DNA from: Spisula solida
Taxonomy: Eukaryota > Mollusca > Bivalvia > Venerida > Mactridae
DNA: 64,000 nucleotides
Assembly: GCA_947247005.1 (NCBI GenBank)
Contig: OX365945.1
Location: 17,428,501-17,492,500, forward strand
Direction: 5' to 3'
The stretch's first letter is position 1, and every line of letters begins with the position of its first letter. The position numbers were made by a program, and so were the translations under genes. This document shows, in pieces, positions 11,056-22,154 of this stretch. The notes below the pieces were generated by a model. The model did no database searches. It was not told the DNA's origin and saw only the letters and a list, made by a program, of their open reading frames with translations.

Positions 11056-12814
11056 AATATAAGTTGGAAAAACTTGTTTCACAATCTACCTAAAATAAAT
11101 TAGTATAAACTAATACTATACATTCTTACATAGCACGATCGATTCTCCATCTTCATTTACTGATTGTGCGATAAAAACGACTATTCTCTAAATAATCGTA
11201 TTAAACAGGCAAAAAAGTATTTTAAATGTTTTACTTTATATGCTACTGTTAGGTGTTAACGCCACATATGAATTACCGAAATAAAGATTGCATAGCATAT
11301 GTAGTTTACTAGAATAGGCGCATCCTTACAGGTTAGGAACCTCCAAATTGATGTGTTCTTTAGTAACATGGCAATGCTTGGCCTCAAAGCTTCAAAATAG
11401 TACAAATAATAAAGGGGGTCATATATCTTCTCAGACAGAGTTTGCTCCTCAAAGATAGAGAACATATTTTCGCTATCGCGCGTTTAACCCCTACTCTGCT
11501 TAAACTTTAATAGCTACGCCCAAAATGTAAAATAAATCAACATTAAACAGTTTCACTACATCAAGTACCTGTGCACACTGACTTTAAACTCAATTTCATT
11601 ATTTCAAAGCAGAAATGCCAATGTATACCACCATTTCCAATGTTTCTTTAATGACTCTGTGTAGTCTATTGGGCCGCATATGTAGTAAGTGTCTTCTTAC
11701 CACGTAACCTGTCGTTTGTCGTTTCGCGAAACTCTATTTAACAGTAATAATGTTACAATAATGTAATGACAATACATGTATAAGGCACGCGTTATACATT
11801 CTAAATAGTATTTCTTTTAATGAGGATATGGAATAAATTGTGGAAGAGAGACGATTGCTAAGCAAATAAGAACAATACGAGAGGTGTTCAACTTATACTT
11901 GAACAAAACTAATCATCGGATTTTGTCATACGAACACAATAAAATCGGTGTATTTCTATTGAACCATGCAAGAAAATGTGTTAAGAAGTATATACATGTA
12001 CACTCATTTTGTATCATATTTGCATTATTTTTCTAACATTGTAGAGGGCGTTTGTTTACTTCTTTAAGACCAATAGACCCTCTATAAGCATAAAAAGTGT
12101 CGGTAGGTTATGAATTACCCATATCTAGGACATATCCAACACAAAGTTGGATGGCAGCGAAGTTGCAAGTATCAATAGTAACTTTCAATCGAATTATTTC
12201 GAAAATGTTTGATGCAGAATTTCAGAAAATATGCTGTGTTCATTGGTTTAATGCCAAGCAAAACAAAGAGCCAGACAAAGGTCTTGGAGGTTGTATATGC
12301 GACTACGGAACGGTAATTGGAAAACATAACATTATGTCTCCTCTGAGGAGTTAAGGTTTATCTTGACTGAAGTGATAGACATAGTCTGCTATTTTAGAAA
12401 GCATCATGATGATAAGCATGAATTGAAGTTAGTTATATATTCTTGGTGTGTTCACGGCCGCTTTCATGACATTGTCTTGTGTTTGATATCATGGAAGAGC
12501 GAAACTCAAAATGATTGAAAAGGAGACAAAAGTGAACGCATATTTTATTTATGCAAAGGTTTAAAAGTTGTTTTCGACACGTACTTTTCCTGATGACATG
12601 CCAAAGACAGGGTGTTTCACTAATACTGAGCTTCTTGTCGCAACACAGTTGTCCGTTACATTTGGATGATCAAGCTAATACTGTGTATTACTGTGTAATA
12701 AAATGTATTGACAGACAAACTCACGAAATCAGGTCGCAAAATACATATAGACAGTATAAGTATTAAATATATACATGTAGTCCTTTTTTAGGTCTGGTAA
12801 TTGTATACAAACAA
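11056..12814. other. Intron, no gene recognised
   Basis: No exon with metalloprotease phase or domain was recognised here. The plus frame at 12097-12354 and the minus frame at 11465-11256 have no recognisable domain and no supporting splice context. Confidence 0.4.
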
Positions 12815-13134
12815 TGTATAACTTCAACGCGATACATTGCAATACAAAAACAAACACAAGATCCGCTATATTTATAGGTGTATTTCTAGGTTATGCATAT
12901 TTATGTACTTTAACCATAGCGTTTATACAGTTATCCCCCCGTTTAGCTACCCAAGTTGGAAATTTACCTATAACGTTTCTGAATATTTAGGAGCATGTAA
13001 ACATTAAATGTTGTGCCTAATGTTTGAATGCTTTCATAGACAAATGTTACGGTCCTTGATTTTAATCCATAACAAAAATATAGGCAATTTTGTGTTTGTT
13101 TTTGTACAGCAATTTATCGCGTTCGAGTTATACA
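12815..13134. mobile_element. Foldback/MITE-like inverted repeat (about 320 bp)
   Basis: The arm at 12815-12871 (starting TGTATAACTTCAACGCGATA) is complementary, with scattered mismatches, to 13077-13134 (ending TTCGAGTTATACATG). The arms are about 57 bp. No coding sequence was found inside. Confidence 0.65.
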
Positions 13135-13138
13135 TGTA

Positions 13139-13347
13139 CAGTCCAGTTAGGATATTGTGACAGAGGCGTTGCAGTTTATGTGTACGCAAAAATAATAGCA
13201 ATTGTCTAAACAGGTAGAACGAGTATAATGTGTCAGTTTAGCATTGAAAGTACAGTTGTTTGTGCAGTATAAGCCTTTATAAATGGTTGTACAACGTTAT
13301 AGTGGACTCGACCTCTGCGTCACTGGATTTTTAACCTGACTGGACTA
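13139..13347. mobile_element. Small TA-flanked MITE (209 bp)
   Basis: The left end is CAGTCCAGTTAGG and the right end is complementary (CCTGACTGGACT). Arms extend about 30 bp and include CAGAGGCG / CCTCTGCG. TA dinucleotides flank it at 13137-13138 and 13348-13349, as for Tc1/mariner-type elements. It abuts the preceding foldback. Confidence 0.65.
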
Positions 13348-13572
13348 TAATATCATAACATTAGTAGTTTGATAGTATATCATACATGTATTAATCGAAT
13401 ACAAAGGCCGTAAAAACCAATATATTATCCACTAAGCCAAATACTCATCCATACACTATTTGTTAGATGAAAATATTAATAAGAGAAACAACAATGTTTA
13501 CATACACGAAGTTATGTTAACAAATGACTGACCTGAGTAATCGAATTATATACATGTGAATATGTATTGCAG

Positions 13573-13729
13573 AACATATGAACGTGATTGTTTAGCAGAA
13601 AGTACAAACACTGCTGAATGGACAAGCCAATTCTGTACTGGTGGTGGTCGTGGTGAAATGTGGAATATCGATGTCCAGTGTAAAGCTACGTTTTATGATA
13701 TGTCCTTCGTGGCATGCTCTCCTAACACG
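13573..13729 (+). CDS. M12B metalloprotease, post-catalytic exon
   Basis: Acceptor tattgcag (ending 13572) and donor gtaagg (starting 13730). The first base completes an arginine codon from the exon at 4499, giving ...NFIDIRRTYERDCL. In ADAMTS-type proteins the catalytic domain ends with just such a helix followed by a C-L pair. Further on, GEMWNIDVQCKATFY resembles the disintegrin-like opening (G..Y...QC...FG) and VACSP the next Cys. It ends in phase 0. The distance of 9 kb from the previous exon leaves room for an unseen exon, but phase and family order do not require one. Confidence 0.78.
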
Positions 13730-14164
13730 GTAAGGAATTATTAGTTTAAAGGTATACTCTGCCCGTTTGTTCTAAATGTATTCATATTCTTAAAGATCAA
13801 CCACTTAGTATAGTAGTTTATCATTATATATCGTTATACTAGTGCAATATATAGATGATCTTACATGTGTGTTCATAACATACGTAGTATATCAAACCAT
13901 TGGACAAAATAATATGACACGAGGCTTTGACGGGTTTAATAAAAGTCGTATGTAATGAGCACGAATGTCAGATTCATTTATCACATAACCTTAGAGAACG
14001 CTCATTATTGTTCAAAATGATGATACATGCTGCAAAGGTTTCAACCAAAATTTAGCGGTAAAATGAACAATGCAATTCTGTCTTGACGACCAAGTATTAT
14101 CATGACGTCATGGGCCGATCAAGGTATGGATTGACTTACACCACTTCTTGCTAATTTAAACATT

Positions 14165-14425
14165 CTTAGAATATAACCTACATTATGAGCCAATGAAAAC
14201 GCCGAATTTTGGCGGTTAAGTGAAAATTTAATCATTAAAATTTTTTCTTCACAACCTTGACGTCATGCGTTGGCTTTACTTTCTATCGGCCAATCAGAAT
14301 GCAGAATGTTATATTCTAAGTTAGTTAGAACATATTAAGTAAATTTTAATGACTAAAAAGGACTCTCTTCGCTTCGCTCGCTCCGCCCTTTTTAATCATT
14401 AAAATTTACTTAATATGTTCTAACT
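14165..14425. mobile_element. Nested foldback element with near-perfect hairpin
   Basis: The outer inverted pair is CTTAGAATATAAC (about 14165) with GTTATATTCTAAG (about 14307-14319). Adjacent to it, 14323-14425 is an almost perfect palindrome. The left arm starts AGTTAGAACATATTAAGTAA and is complementary over about 39 bp to the right arm ending TTAATATGTTCTAACT. The loop is pyrimidine-rich (CTTCGCTTCGCTCGCTCCGC). It lies in the intron between metalloprotease exons and would form a strong RNA hairpin. Confidence 0.85.
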
Positions 14426-14669
14426 ATAACATAAAGAATGATAATTTTATTGATATTCTATGAGATCATTATACTAGTAAGTAGGTGTAGAACAATTACT
14501 CACAAAACGTTAAACAATGTTTAATTCTACGTTGTATTGGAATCATGTACATGTATAGGACCTATTTATAGGAACTTGTCCTTTTTGAAAAAAACACTCA
14601 GGGTCAAATGTTGCCATTCTTGAACCATGTCATTAATATGATATAAACCAAACGTATTTTATATTTTAG

Positions 14670-14825
14670 ATAACCGTATCTGGAGTGAAACTGGTGCCTG
14701 CTAGAGCATGCTGGGACGATAGGCGTATAAAATGTGGACCGCCATCCGCTAAAAAGTGTAACAAGAACGCCTTGCGCAGTGTAACTGATGGAACACCTTG
14801 CTATAAGGGTTCGGACACGTTCAAT
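14670..14825 (+). CDS. M12B metalloprotease, cysteine-rich exon 1
   Basis: Acceptor tattttag (ending 14669) and donor gtgagt (starting 14826). It begins and ends in phase 0. It encodes a cysteine-rich segment with spacing ACWDD...IKCGPP...KKCNKN followed by TDGTPCYKG, the D-G-T-P-C motif typical of the cysteine-rich part of ADAMTS-like proteins. Confidence 0.82.
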
Positions 14826-14945
14826 GTGAGTATGGAGTTTTTACAAGACATTATTTGCATAAAATTTTGAATTTTTAAAAAGCATACGTATGACATTACA
14901 TATACTTCGTAAACTTTAATTAGCAAAAGGGTAAAATTATGTTAT

Positions 14946-15225
14946 AAGTTGTCCAGTGGTAAGAGCTACTGACTGCTGATCCTATAAGGTTGTGCGGTCC
15001 GATCACGCCTCCAGCCGGATTAAAATGTCTTTGGGACGAGACTTTATACCGAGGTCCCGTGTATGATGCTTTACACCAGGCACGCAAAAAAACAGGGATG
15101 CTTCTGGAACTGGAACATCTTCTGTATCATGCACTTTCCCCCAAAAACTAAAGTGACTAACATTTTCTGGGGGGGGGGGGGGCTCGCCCATATGGATTTC
15201 CGGTGGCGAGGATAAATAAAATCAT
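14946..15225 (+). repeat. tRNA-derived SINE, full-length-like copy
   Basis: The head contains a box A-like TCCAGTGGTAAGAGC and, 40 bases on, a box B-like GCGGTCCGATCACGCC. The body (from GAGGTCCCGTGTATGATG through CATCTTCTGTATCATG and CTCGCCCATATG to GGCGAGGATAAATAAAA) is shared with a second copy at 28270-28440. A run of G (about 15169-15182) interrupts the tail. It may belong to a known molluscan SINE family such as RUDI, which only a comparison could show. Confidence 0.78.
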
Positions 15226-15610
15226 ATAAATTCAAAAACTCAAAAACTTCATTGTCGAAATAATATTAAGAACTCAGTTTTGCTAATGTCTAATATATAC
15301 ATGTACGTATATATATATTCCGTTTTTTTTCTTCGAGTGCAAGAAAAACTGACATTAATTGCATTGTGTAATAAATCAATTAGATTATTAAAATGATAAA
15401 TTGAAACGCTTATGAAGACATGCATACAAGTAAGAATCGTCATAAAACTTATTTACATACCAATGTTTATAAACTGAAGTTGAATAGTAGTCGGACAGCC
15501 TAAATTGGATATTCGTTATTTACACAAGGAGCTGTTTGATAAACATTCTTGTGTTATCTATGCCCTATGATTACACTCAATGTTTCTTACATATGTGTTA
15601 AACGACCTTT

Positions 15611-15657
15611 GTGTTAAGCGACCATTTTTAGACCTTTCCCAGGGTGGTCGCTTAATA
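15611..15657. repeat. Short inverted repeat
   Basis: GTGTTAAGCGACCA pairs with TGGTCGCTTAATAC across a loop of about 19 bases, just upstream of the last metalloprotease exon. It may be a solo transposon end. Confidence 0.6.
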
Positions 15658-15969
15658 CAAGTCAGACTGTACACCGCTTAGTTATTTACCTTGAAATGAC
15701 AAGGAAAACACATTTGAACAATGAAGTATTAGGCTGAAACTTCGCACCCCTGTCCGAGATGAATATCACAAGAGGATAAATAGTTCATGCATTATGTACA
15801 TTTTATCAAGGAGGAGTTTGCGTTGTGTTTAGATGCATTCATATAGGAACCACATGGTAACATGATACAATCAGGTGCGTATACATGTACACCGTTTAAA
15901 CAAAACTATTTGATGTCACTGGTGTTGAGGAATGTCTAAATATGTTTTTGTTATTTTTGTTTTTCTTAG

Positions 15970-16218
15970 CGGATTTGTCATCGTGGAGAATGCCGGCCTA
16001 AAGTGGACGTTTGTGGGTCTGTTGACGGTCTAACCACAGAAACTATCCCTGTGAAAGAACTACCATGCCGGTGTTATAAACTGAAGGGTATACCGAAGAA
16101 AATATGTTGTAAGAACCAACGTACAGAAGATAATGCTTGCTGTCCTGGGTGTGAAAAACGCGGTCGGAGTTGCGTGGTTAAAACATGGGGAGACAGTTCA
16201 ATGATTAGGTTTTATTGA
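15970..16218 (+). CDS. M12B metalloprotease, terminal cysteine-rich exon
   Basis: Acceptor tttcttag (ending 15969), entered in phase 0, ending at TGA 16216-16218. It begins RICHRGECRPKVDVCG, the C-x-x-G-x-C knuckle that follows DGTPC in this protein class. It continues through CRCYKLKG, KKICCKNQ and NACCPGCEKRG, twelve cysteines in this exon. The tail ends without a thrombospondin repeat, transmembrane helix or GPI signal, so the product is probably a short secreted metalloprotease. The paired CC motifs recall ADAM17-type membrane-proximal cysteines, but the assignment to a subfamily is open. Confidence 0.82.
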   Translation, partial: RICHRGECRPKVDVCGSVDGLTTETIPVKELPCRCYKLKGIPKKICCKNQRTEDNACCPGCEKRGRSCVVKTWGDSSMIRFY

Positions 16219-16430
16219 GATGTGAATCGACAATTTATTGTGTTTGGTCCACGTCGTCTTAACGTTTGAAATAATTGTATGCATTGAACACTTTCCCTTT
16301 TCACCGTTTTGATACTTCAATCCCAAGTATTAAGCCTGGGAGATACGAGCATATCAGTTCTACAGTATAGCGGGCTAGTTCTGTGGGGTTTTATTTCTGC
16401 CTATTATGTGGTTCGAGGCTGACTCGCAGA

Positions 16431-16436
16431 AATAAA
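16431..16436 (+). terminator. Possible polyadenylation signal for the metalloprotease
   Basis: AATAAA lies 213 bases after the stop codon. A second AATAAA lies at about 16506. Confidence 0.4.
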
Positions 16437-16559
16437 TTCCGCATAATTGTATTTTTTCCTGCTAAATTTAGTTTCGGTATTATATTTAAATATACATTTA
16501 CTGGTAATAAACTTTTATTCTATGGGTATATCTCCCGACTTTGTTATCGCTATCAACAT

Positions 16560-17470
16560 GATTAAAGTACGCAATCGTAAAAGCTCGGCCATTTCCGTTT
16601 GTCTCCGGTAAATATACCGCAAGGCATAAAGGCCGAGGTGATCAGAATGCAAAGTACGTACTGTAGTCCTATAATGAACAAACACGAGATCTGTGCATAA
16701 TTTACTATCATGACGCCTAGACACGACTGTCGTATTTTACCTTTGTCTATCCGGTGCGTTGTATTATACAAGTATATGACGTTTTAGAAGCTACAATATG
16801 TATTACTTTAAAAAACATCATGTTCATGGGGGGACAGAATTTCACCAAGAAATCAAATCCCCAAGATTATTGTACCTCAGAAATACGAGGATTTCTTTCT
16901 AGGTTTGACTCCGCGAAATAAAGGATGTCCGCGAAATTGCACTGCTCCTAAAACTTATGAAATTAATGTCTAGTTTATTACCTAGTTATCCACTTTTTCC
17001 AAGGGGCCGATGGTTACACGTAACCCTGAACACAGGAACCTGGTCCGGTATTTTGATATATGACCCAAAGCTCTACACAAGTATGAGACCCCGTTACTGA
17101 CTAGCATACTGTACATGCTTTAGCATATATATGCTCGTCAGTATATAACGGGATATTGGATAGTGTTTTGGTTCATATATAAAATATCATGTCCTTAGCT
17201 ATGCCCCGAAACAAGGGTGCTTGATAGAGACCTTCGAATAATCCATTCAGATTGACATACCTTTGAGAATGGTGTCAAATGAATGAATTAATATATATTG
17301 TTCTAGACACTGGACAGGTAAGGGCAGTAATTTGTAGTTTCGGTAGTTACAAACGTGCCAAATTAAATATAATATTGTAGACATTTATTGGCCTTTCTAC
17401 ATCCTCTTCCACCAGCGTATTCTTCTGACATCAAAAAAGAAACTTGACTAACCACGGATGTATGTGGATA
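16560..17470. other. Intergenic DNA between convergent genes
   Basis: No gene recognised. An imperfect hairpin at 17091-17154 (CCCCGTTACTGAC...GTCAGTATATAACGGG) is the only structure noted. Confidence 0.5.
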
Positions 17471-17472
17471 TA

Positions 17473-17725
17473 TCGCTGGCTTAGAATGAGAAGGTCATAA
17501 ATACAAAATTGATATTTTAAGAAAACAAGAAAAAAACTGTCTGAAAACTACTCTTTACTCATGGGAAAACAAGCTTTTTCAACTTTAGTTTTGTCAAAAT
17601 GACCTATTTCGATTTTCTTTAAAATAGGCTTAAAAGAAGCGCCTTGTGATGCAGATTTCAAATATGCACACGAGTCTTATAACGTCGTAAGCCGCACTTA
17701 CGACTTTCTCATTCTAAGCCAGCGA
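17473..17725. mobile_element. TA-flanked MITE (253 bp)
   Basis: The terminal inverted repeat TCGCTGGCTTAGAATGAGAA (17473-17492) has a perfect complement at 17706-17725. TA flanks at 17471-17472 and 17726-17727 fit Tc1/mariner-type insertion. There is no coding sequence. It lies 3' of the HSP70 gene. Confidence 0.82.
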
Positions 17726-18205
17726 TATGTAGCTTTGCTGAGCCTCATCTGTCTGGAAAAGCCTAATCTCTAGTATGCAGCTACTATGAAATTATGTATT
17801 TTGACAGGTCAACAAAAACCTCGACAATATGTCTGTTGATATACCCGGTGTAACCGTTCAAGGATAGGTTTTATTCAATGAGCTTGGTTTACAAGCTTAC
17901 TTCAAGAAAAATAAGTCACCAGCAAGATGGTGAAAATACATGACAATTCATAATTCATTTGTGATATTTATTTAAAACGTAACAATGAATTTAAATTAAT
18001 AGACATGACATAGTACAAGTAACAACCAATAAGGAAATGCAAGTAGTGTATGTGTACTGTACACGTGCTTTGATTTAATCATAGTAAACATTCATACATG
18101 TATATACAAATCATTTAAAATAAAACGTGTGAAATAAAATCATATATTTAAAACACAATCATTGTCAATCTTAAGATGAAAGCGATAGACGCCTTTGCTC
18201 AGGTT

Positions 18206-18211
18206 TTTATT
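18206..18211 (-). terminator. Possible HSP70 polyadenylation signal
   Basis: AATAAA on the minus strand, six bases past the HSP70 stop codon. This is very close to the stop; another minus-strand AATAAA lies near 17966-17971, giving a more usual 3' UTR. Confidence 0.35.
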
Positions 18212-18216
18212 TCGTT

Positions 18217-19956
18217 TTAGTCCATTTCTTCTACGGTTGGTCCTTTACCAGTACTACTAGTACTTGGTCCTTGTGCACCACTTTGTCCGGCCCCGCCATG
18301 AAGTTTGGTCATGATCGGTGACAATACCTTTTGAATTTCATCCAGTTTATATTCGTACTCTTCTTTGTCCGCCATACTATTATTGTCCAACCATTTTAAA
18401 CATTCATCACAAGCATTGACAGCAGTAGTTTTATCATCAGAAGATAGTTTGTCGCTTGCTGATTCTGCTGCAGCTTGTTTTGCACTAAACAAGTAGTTTT
18501 CCAATTTGTTCCTAGTATTAACTTTTTGCCTTTGTTTCTCATCTTCCTCTCTGTATGTTTCTGCCTCGTTCACCATTCGATCAATGTCTTCCTTAGACAA
18601 ACGACCTCTTTCATTGGTAATTGTGATGTTCTTGGATTTTCCATTGCTCTTATCTTGTGCCGAGACATTCAGTGTACCATTGGCGTCTATATCAAATGTG
18701 ACATCAATCTGAGGTACACCGCGTGGAGCTGGAGGTATTCCGGTAAGTTCAAACCGTCCGAGTAAGTTGTTATCCTTCGTCATGGCTCGTTCTCCTTCGA
18801 ATACTTGAATACTGACCGCAGGTTGGTTGTCAGAGTATGTTGTAAACGTCTGAGATGCCTTGGTTGGAATCTTGGAGTTTCTGTCAATTATCGAAGTCAT
18901 GACTCCACCAGCAGTTTCAATACCCAGTGAAAGTGGCGCGACATCAACAAGAAGAACATCTTTGATGGCGTCAGATCGGTCTCCAGACAGAATGGCGGCT
19001 TGAACTGCAGCACCATATGCAACGGCTTCGTCTGGATTGATAGATTTATTCAGTTCCTTCCCATTCATAAAATCTTGGAGAAGTTTCTGGATCTTTGGAA
19101 TTCGTGTTGATCCACCTACAAGTACGACTTCGTGTATTCTGGATTTGTCTAATTTGGCATCCCTGATAGCTTTTTCAACTGGTTCCATGGTCTTTCGAAA
19201 TAGGTCACCACAGAGCTCTTCAAATCGTGCACGTGTGATTTTAGTATAATAGTCAATGCCTTCAAATAAAGAGTCAATTTCCACCCCGGCTTCTGTGCTG
19301 TTTGATAGTGTTCTCTTCGCACGTTCACACGCTGTTCTGAGACGTCGCAAACTACGAGCATTCTTAGTAATGTCCTTTCCATGTTTTCTCTTAAATTCTT
19401 GTACAAAATGACTGACCAGTCTGTTATCAAAATCTTCACCACCCAAATGTGTATCACCTGCGGTAGATCTGACTTCAAATATAGAGCCTTCATCAATGGT
19501 AAGAATAGAAACGTCAAATGTTCCACCACCAAGATCGAATATAAGCACATTCTTTTCACAATTCAAGTTTTTGTCAAGTCCGTACGCAAGCGCAGCTGCT
19601 GTCGGCTCGTTAACAACTCTCATAACGTTGAGGCCTGCAATAGCACCAGCATCTTTAGTTGCTAATCTTTGAGCATCATTGAAATATGCAGGAACTGTAA
19701 CCACGGCGTTTGTTACTTTCTGTCCTAAATATGACTCGGCTGTCTCCTTCATTTTCGTCAGTACCATCGAACTTATTTCTTCTGGAGCGAATGTCTTTAT
19801 TTCTCCCTTATACTCGGCTTGAATCTTTGGTTTTCCGTCAGCGCTAACCACTCTAAACGGCCAGTGTTTCATGTCGCCCTGAACTGATGAATCGTCATAC
19901 TTGCGACCTATCAACCTCTTTGCATCAAACACAGTGTTACCAGGGTTCATCGCTGC
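18217..19956 (-). CDS. HSP70: Cytosolic HSP70, coding exon 2 (residues 58-636)
   Basis: The exon starts after a minus-strand acceptor (aatatttcag, at 19957-19958) and reads [20 protein letters not shown] through to a TAA at 18219-18217. The open frame continues upstream of 19956 only because the intron happens to lack stops; the true start is in exon 1. HSP70 is an ATP-driven chaperone that binds exposed hydrophobic segments and works with J-proteins and exchange factors. Family signature 2 ([14 protein letters not shown]) falls at residues 196-209 and signature 3 ([14 protein letters not shown]) at 334-347. The basic stretch [11 protein letters not shown]...RAKRTLS of cytosolic/nuclear members is intact. 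The tail lacks GGMP repeats, as in inducible forms, and ends GPTVEEMD. The usual cytosolic ending is EEVD, so the TPR-cochaperone anchor carries a Val-to-Met change. The frame has no breaks and the full length (636) is normal. Confidence 0.97.
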   Translation of the reverse strand, partial: AAMNPGNTVFDAKRLIGRKYDDSSVQGDMKHWPFRVVSADGKPKIQAEYKGEIKTFAPEEISSMVLTKMKETAESYLGQKVTNAVVTVPAYFNDAQRLATKDAGAIAGLNVMRVVNEPTAAALAYGLDKNLNCEKNVLIFDLGGGTFDVSILTIDEGSIFEVRSTAGDTHLGGEDFDNRLVSHFVQEFKRKHGKDITKNARSLRRLRTACERAKRTLSNSTEAGVEIDSLFEGIDYYTKITRARFEELCGDLFRKTMEPVEKAIRDAKLDKSRIHEVVLVGGSTRIPKIQKLLQDFMNGKELNKSINPDEAVAYGAAVQAAILSGDRSDAIKDVLLVDVAPLSLGIETAGGVMTSIIDRNSKIPTKASQTFTTYSDNQPAVSIQVFEGERAMTKDNNLLGRFELTGIPPAPRGVPQIDVTFDIDANGTLNVSAQDKSNGKSKNITITNERGRLSKEDIDRMVNEAETYREEDEKQRQKVNTRNKLENYLFSAKQAAAESASDKLSSDDKTTAVNACDECLKWLDNNSMADKEEYEYKLDEIQKVLSPIMTKLHGGAGQSGAQGPSTSSTGKGPTVEEMD

Positions 19957-20946
19957 CTGAAATATTAAAAACGAAAAAATATTAAGTAACTTTGTAGTAA
20001 AATGTGCATACATGTACATGTAAGGTTCTTACTCTCCAACATAATTTACCAAAAGTACGATTAAAACAAACGGATCGGTGCCTGATGGCATAATGCTTTA
20101 CATCAAATTATACAATCGAATCTGCATAAATATTATAATGACCTTCATTAAACAGGATCATGTCGTTCTTGATGGGAAGTATTCTGTCTTTAAAGGGATA
20201 CATTTAATACACCCTTCAGCCCCGATTTAAGACAACACGGACCTAATTTTGTACGAATCAATAATCTCACACAATGTTTTAAAACAGTTTTACTATTAAA
20301 AAAATGAAGCCCTATCGCAACCAGGTGCCGATCTGAGTACTGTTTTATCAAAGCACTTACGGAAATGGTAAAAATACGTCAACATTTAAATTCTTTATAA
20401 TTCTTTGATAACTGCACATAGTGGTAAATGGATACATGCAGTATGCAATATTAACAATGATTCGGTTAATGAACTAAACAATTCACTACCAGTCCCAAAT
20501 TTGTAGTTGTAGCAGCAGTATAAGGACCTTAAATTTGAGCACAAGTTTAAGTTTTCCGTAAGTCATTTAGGAATATAGTACCCTGGCGTCTTGATATGTT
20601 TGTAACATAAAACATCGCACTTGCGATTAGTGAAACGGATATTAGTCCGGTTTTTATCATTGCAAAACACTCAACGACATATGACAATAGTTCAGCTGTG
20701 ATTTAACTCAGATTGAGTGTTCAACTGTTTACATCCCTTCCTCCTGGTAGAATAAAAAGAATGACGGCACGATACCAAAATGATGAAGCAAATAATGTTG
20801 TTTGTTTGAATTTTCGACTGAATAAATAAACTTATTAACACATTCAACGTTATAATGTCATCGGACATGGAGGCGCACGTCGTATGTGTTTAGTAATGTT
20901 CGTGAATTAAAAAAACTGTATGATTGAACAATTTTTCTGTATATGG

Positions 20947-20954
20947 ATATAACT
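20947..20954. repeat. 8-bp target-site duplication, left
   Basis: ATATAACT immediately before the left terminal repeat, repeated exactly at 24028-24035. Confidence 0.88.
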
Positions 20955-21473
20955 CAATGGGGATAACGTATAGAACGGAAGTGATACCCCTGACGGTTTT
21001 TCGAGTGTAAATCTTGATTTTTCTTTGTTTTGTAAGACGCTTTCAATGAAATCACCTAGCCCACCGTACCCGGCCCTATGGATACTTGCAGACCCAAGCC
21101 CATTTTCCCTTCAAATACCTGTGATTAAGGAGAACATTCGATTCTAGTGCGGTTTTGGTTACTGCACCCCTGACGACCCGTCTACATTTTTTCCAGTTTC
21201 TGCCGATTTGCATGGTGTGTTGCTGTTTTATGGGGCCAACTTCATTGTTTACCTTATTTTATGTATGTATTTTGCAAAATTAGTTCGATGCAGTCAGGTT
21301 ATGAGGCAGAATAGACGAAAGAACCACTATGATACCCCTGACGGTTGCTGTCCCTCACTGATACCCCTGACGCCTCAAAATACTATAATGTTGTAATACG
21401 AGACGGTCGGCTCTGTACGTGTTCAACCACTAAAAAATCAAGATTCTAATCAATTGCGTAAATACATGAATAA

Positions 21474-22154
21474 CTCATGATTCTGGCACTTCTCTACCAA
21501 TGTAGAACAAACCGTTAAAAGAAGTTCCTACGCATTGTTTTATTGATAAAATAGACGTTATAATATAATCAGACACAGGCAAAACAAAGACTAGCAATAT
21601 AAAATATCAACAGAAATCGAAAGCGACCCATTTTAATTGGCTATGTGGTGTGAAGAAGTATAAACTGAATTTATTTTTTAATGTTAACATTATTTTTGAA
21701 AGCCGATTTACTATTTAGAACTATAAGTACGCAAGGAACTAGTTTACGGATTTATTTATATTTTCTTCTATACTTAAGTAAGGACTAAGGTAGTGAGCTA
21801 CTGCTAGGAGTTTGGTGGTATTCTACACATGTACATTACGTTCACAACTACACCGGTTTATAGCAAACACAGCGTTGATCGTTCAAATCAAACGCACATA
21901 TAAATAAGCATACTTCAGACATAGAAAGGTATGTCAATTTAAAGAGTTTGTTGACATGCATCGATACCTGCAACGTCTGAATTGCTTGTTTCTGGATCGA
22001 TGGCTATTTAGTGAACTGTCACAAGTTTCCGCGACCCGGAAATTATACCGAATAGTGCCTGCGAGTTTCCGCTTATATAATTACATGAACGATAAGCAAA
22101 CATTAAATAATGTTATTAACTTGTGTAATTCACTTGAACAAGCATAACAAAACA
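21474..22154. other. Transposon interior, left part
   Basis: Unique A+T-rich sequence inside the HSP70 intron transposon. No protein-like frame was seen. The short plus frame at 21956-22147 has no recognisable domain. Confidence 0.5.

Noticed and set aside
18475..19665. Several plus-strand and out-of-frame minus-strand frames over HSP70
   Set aside because: Shadows of the strongly coding HSP70 exon.
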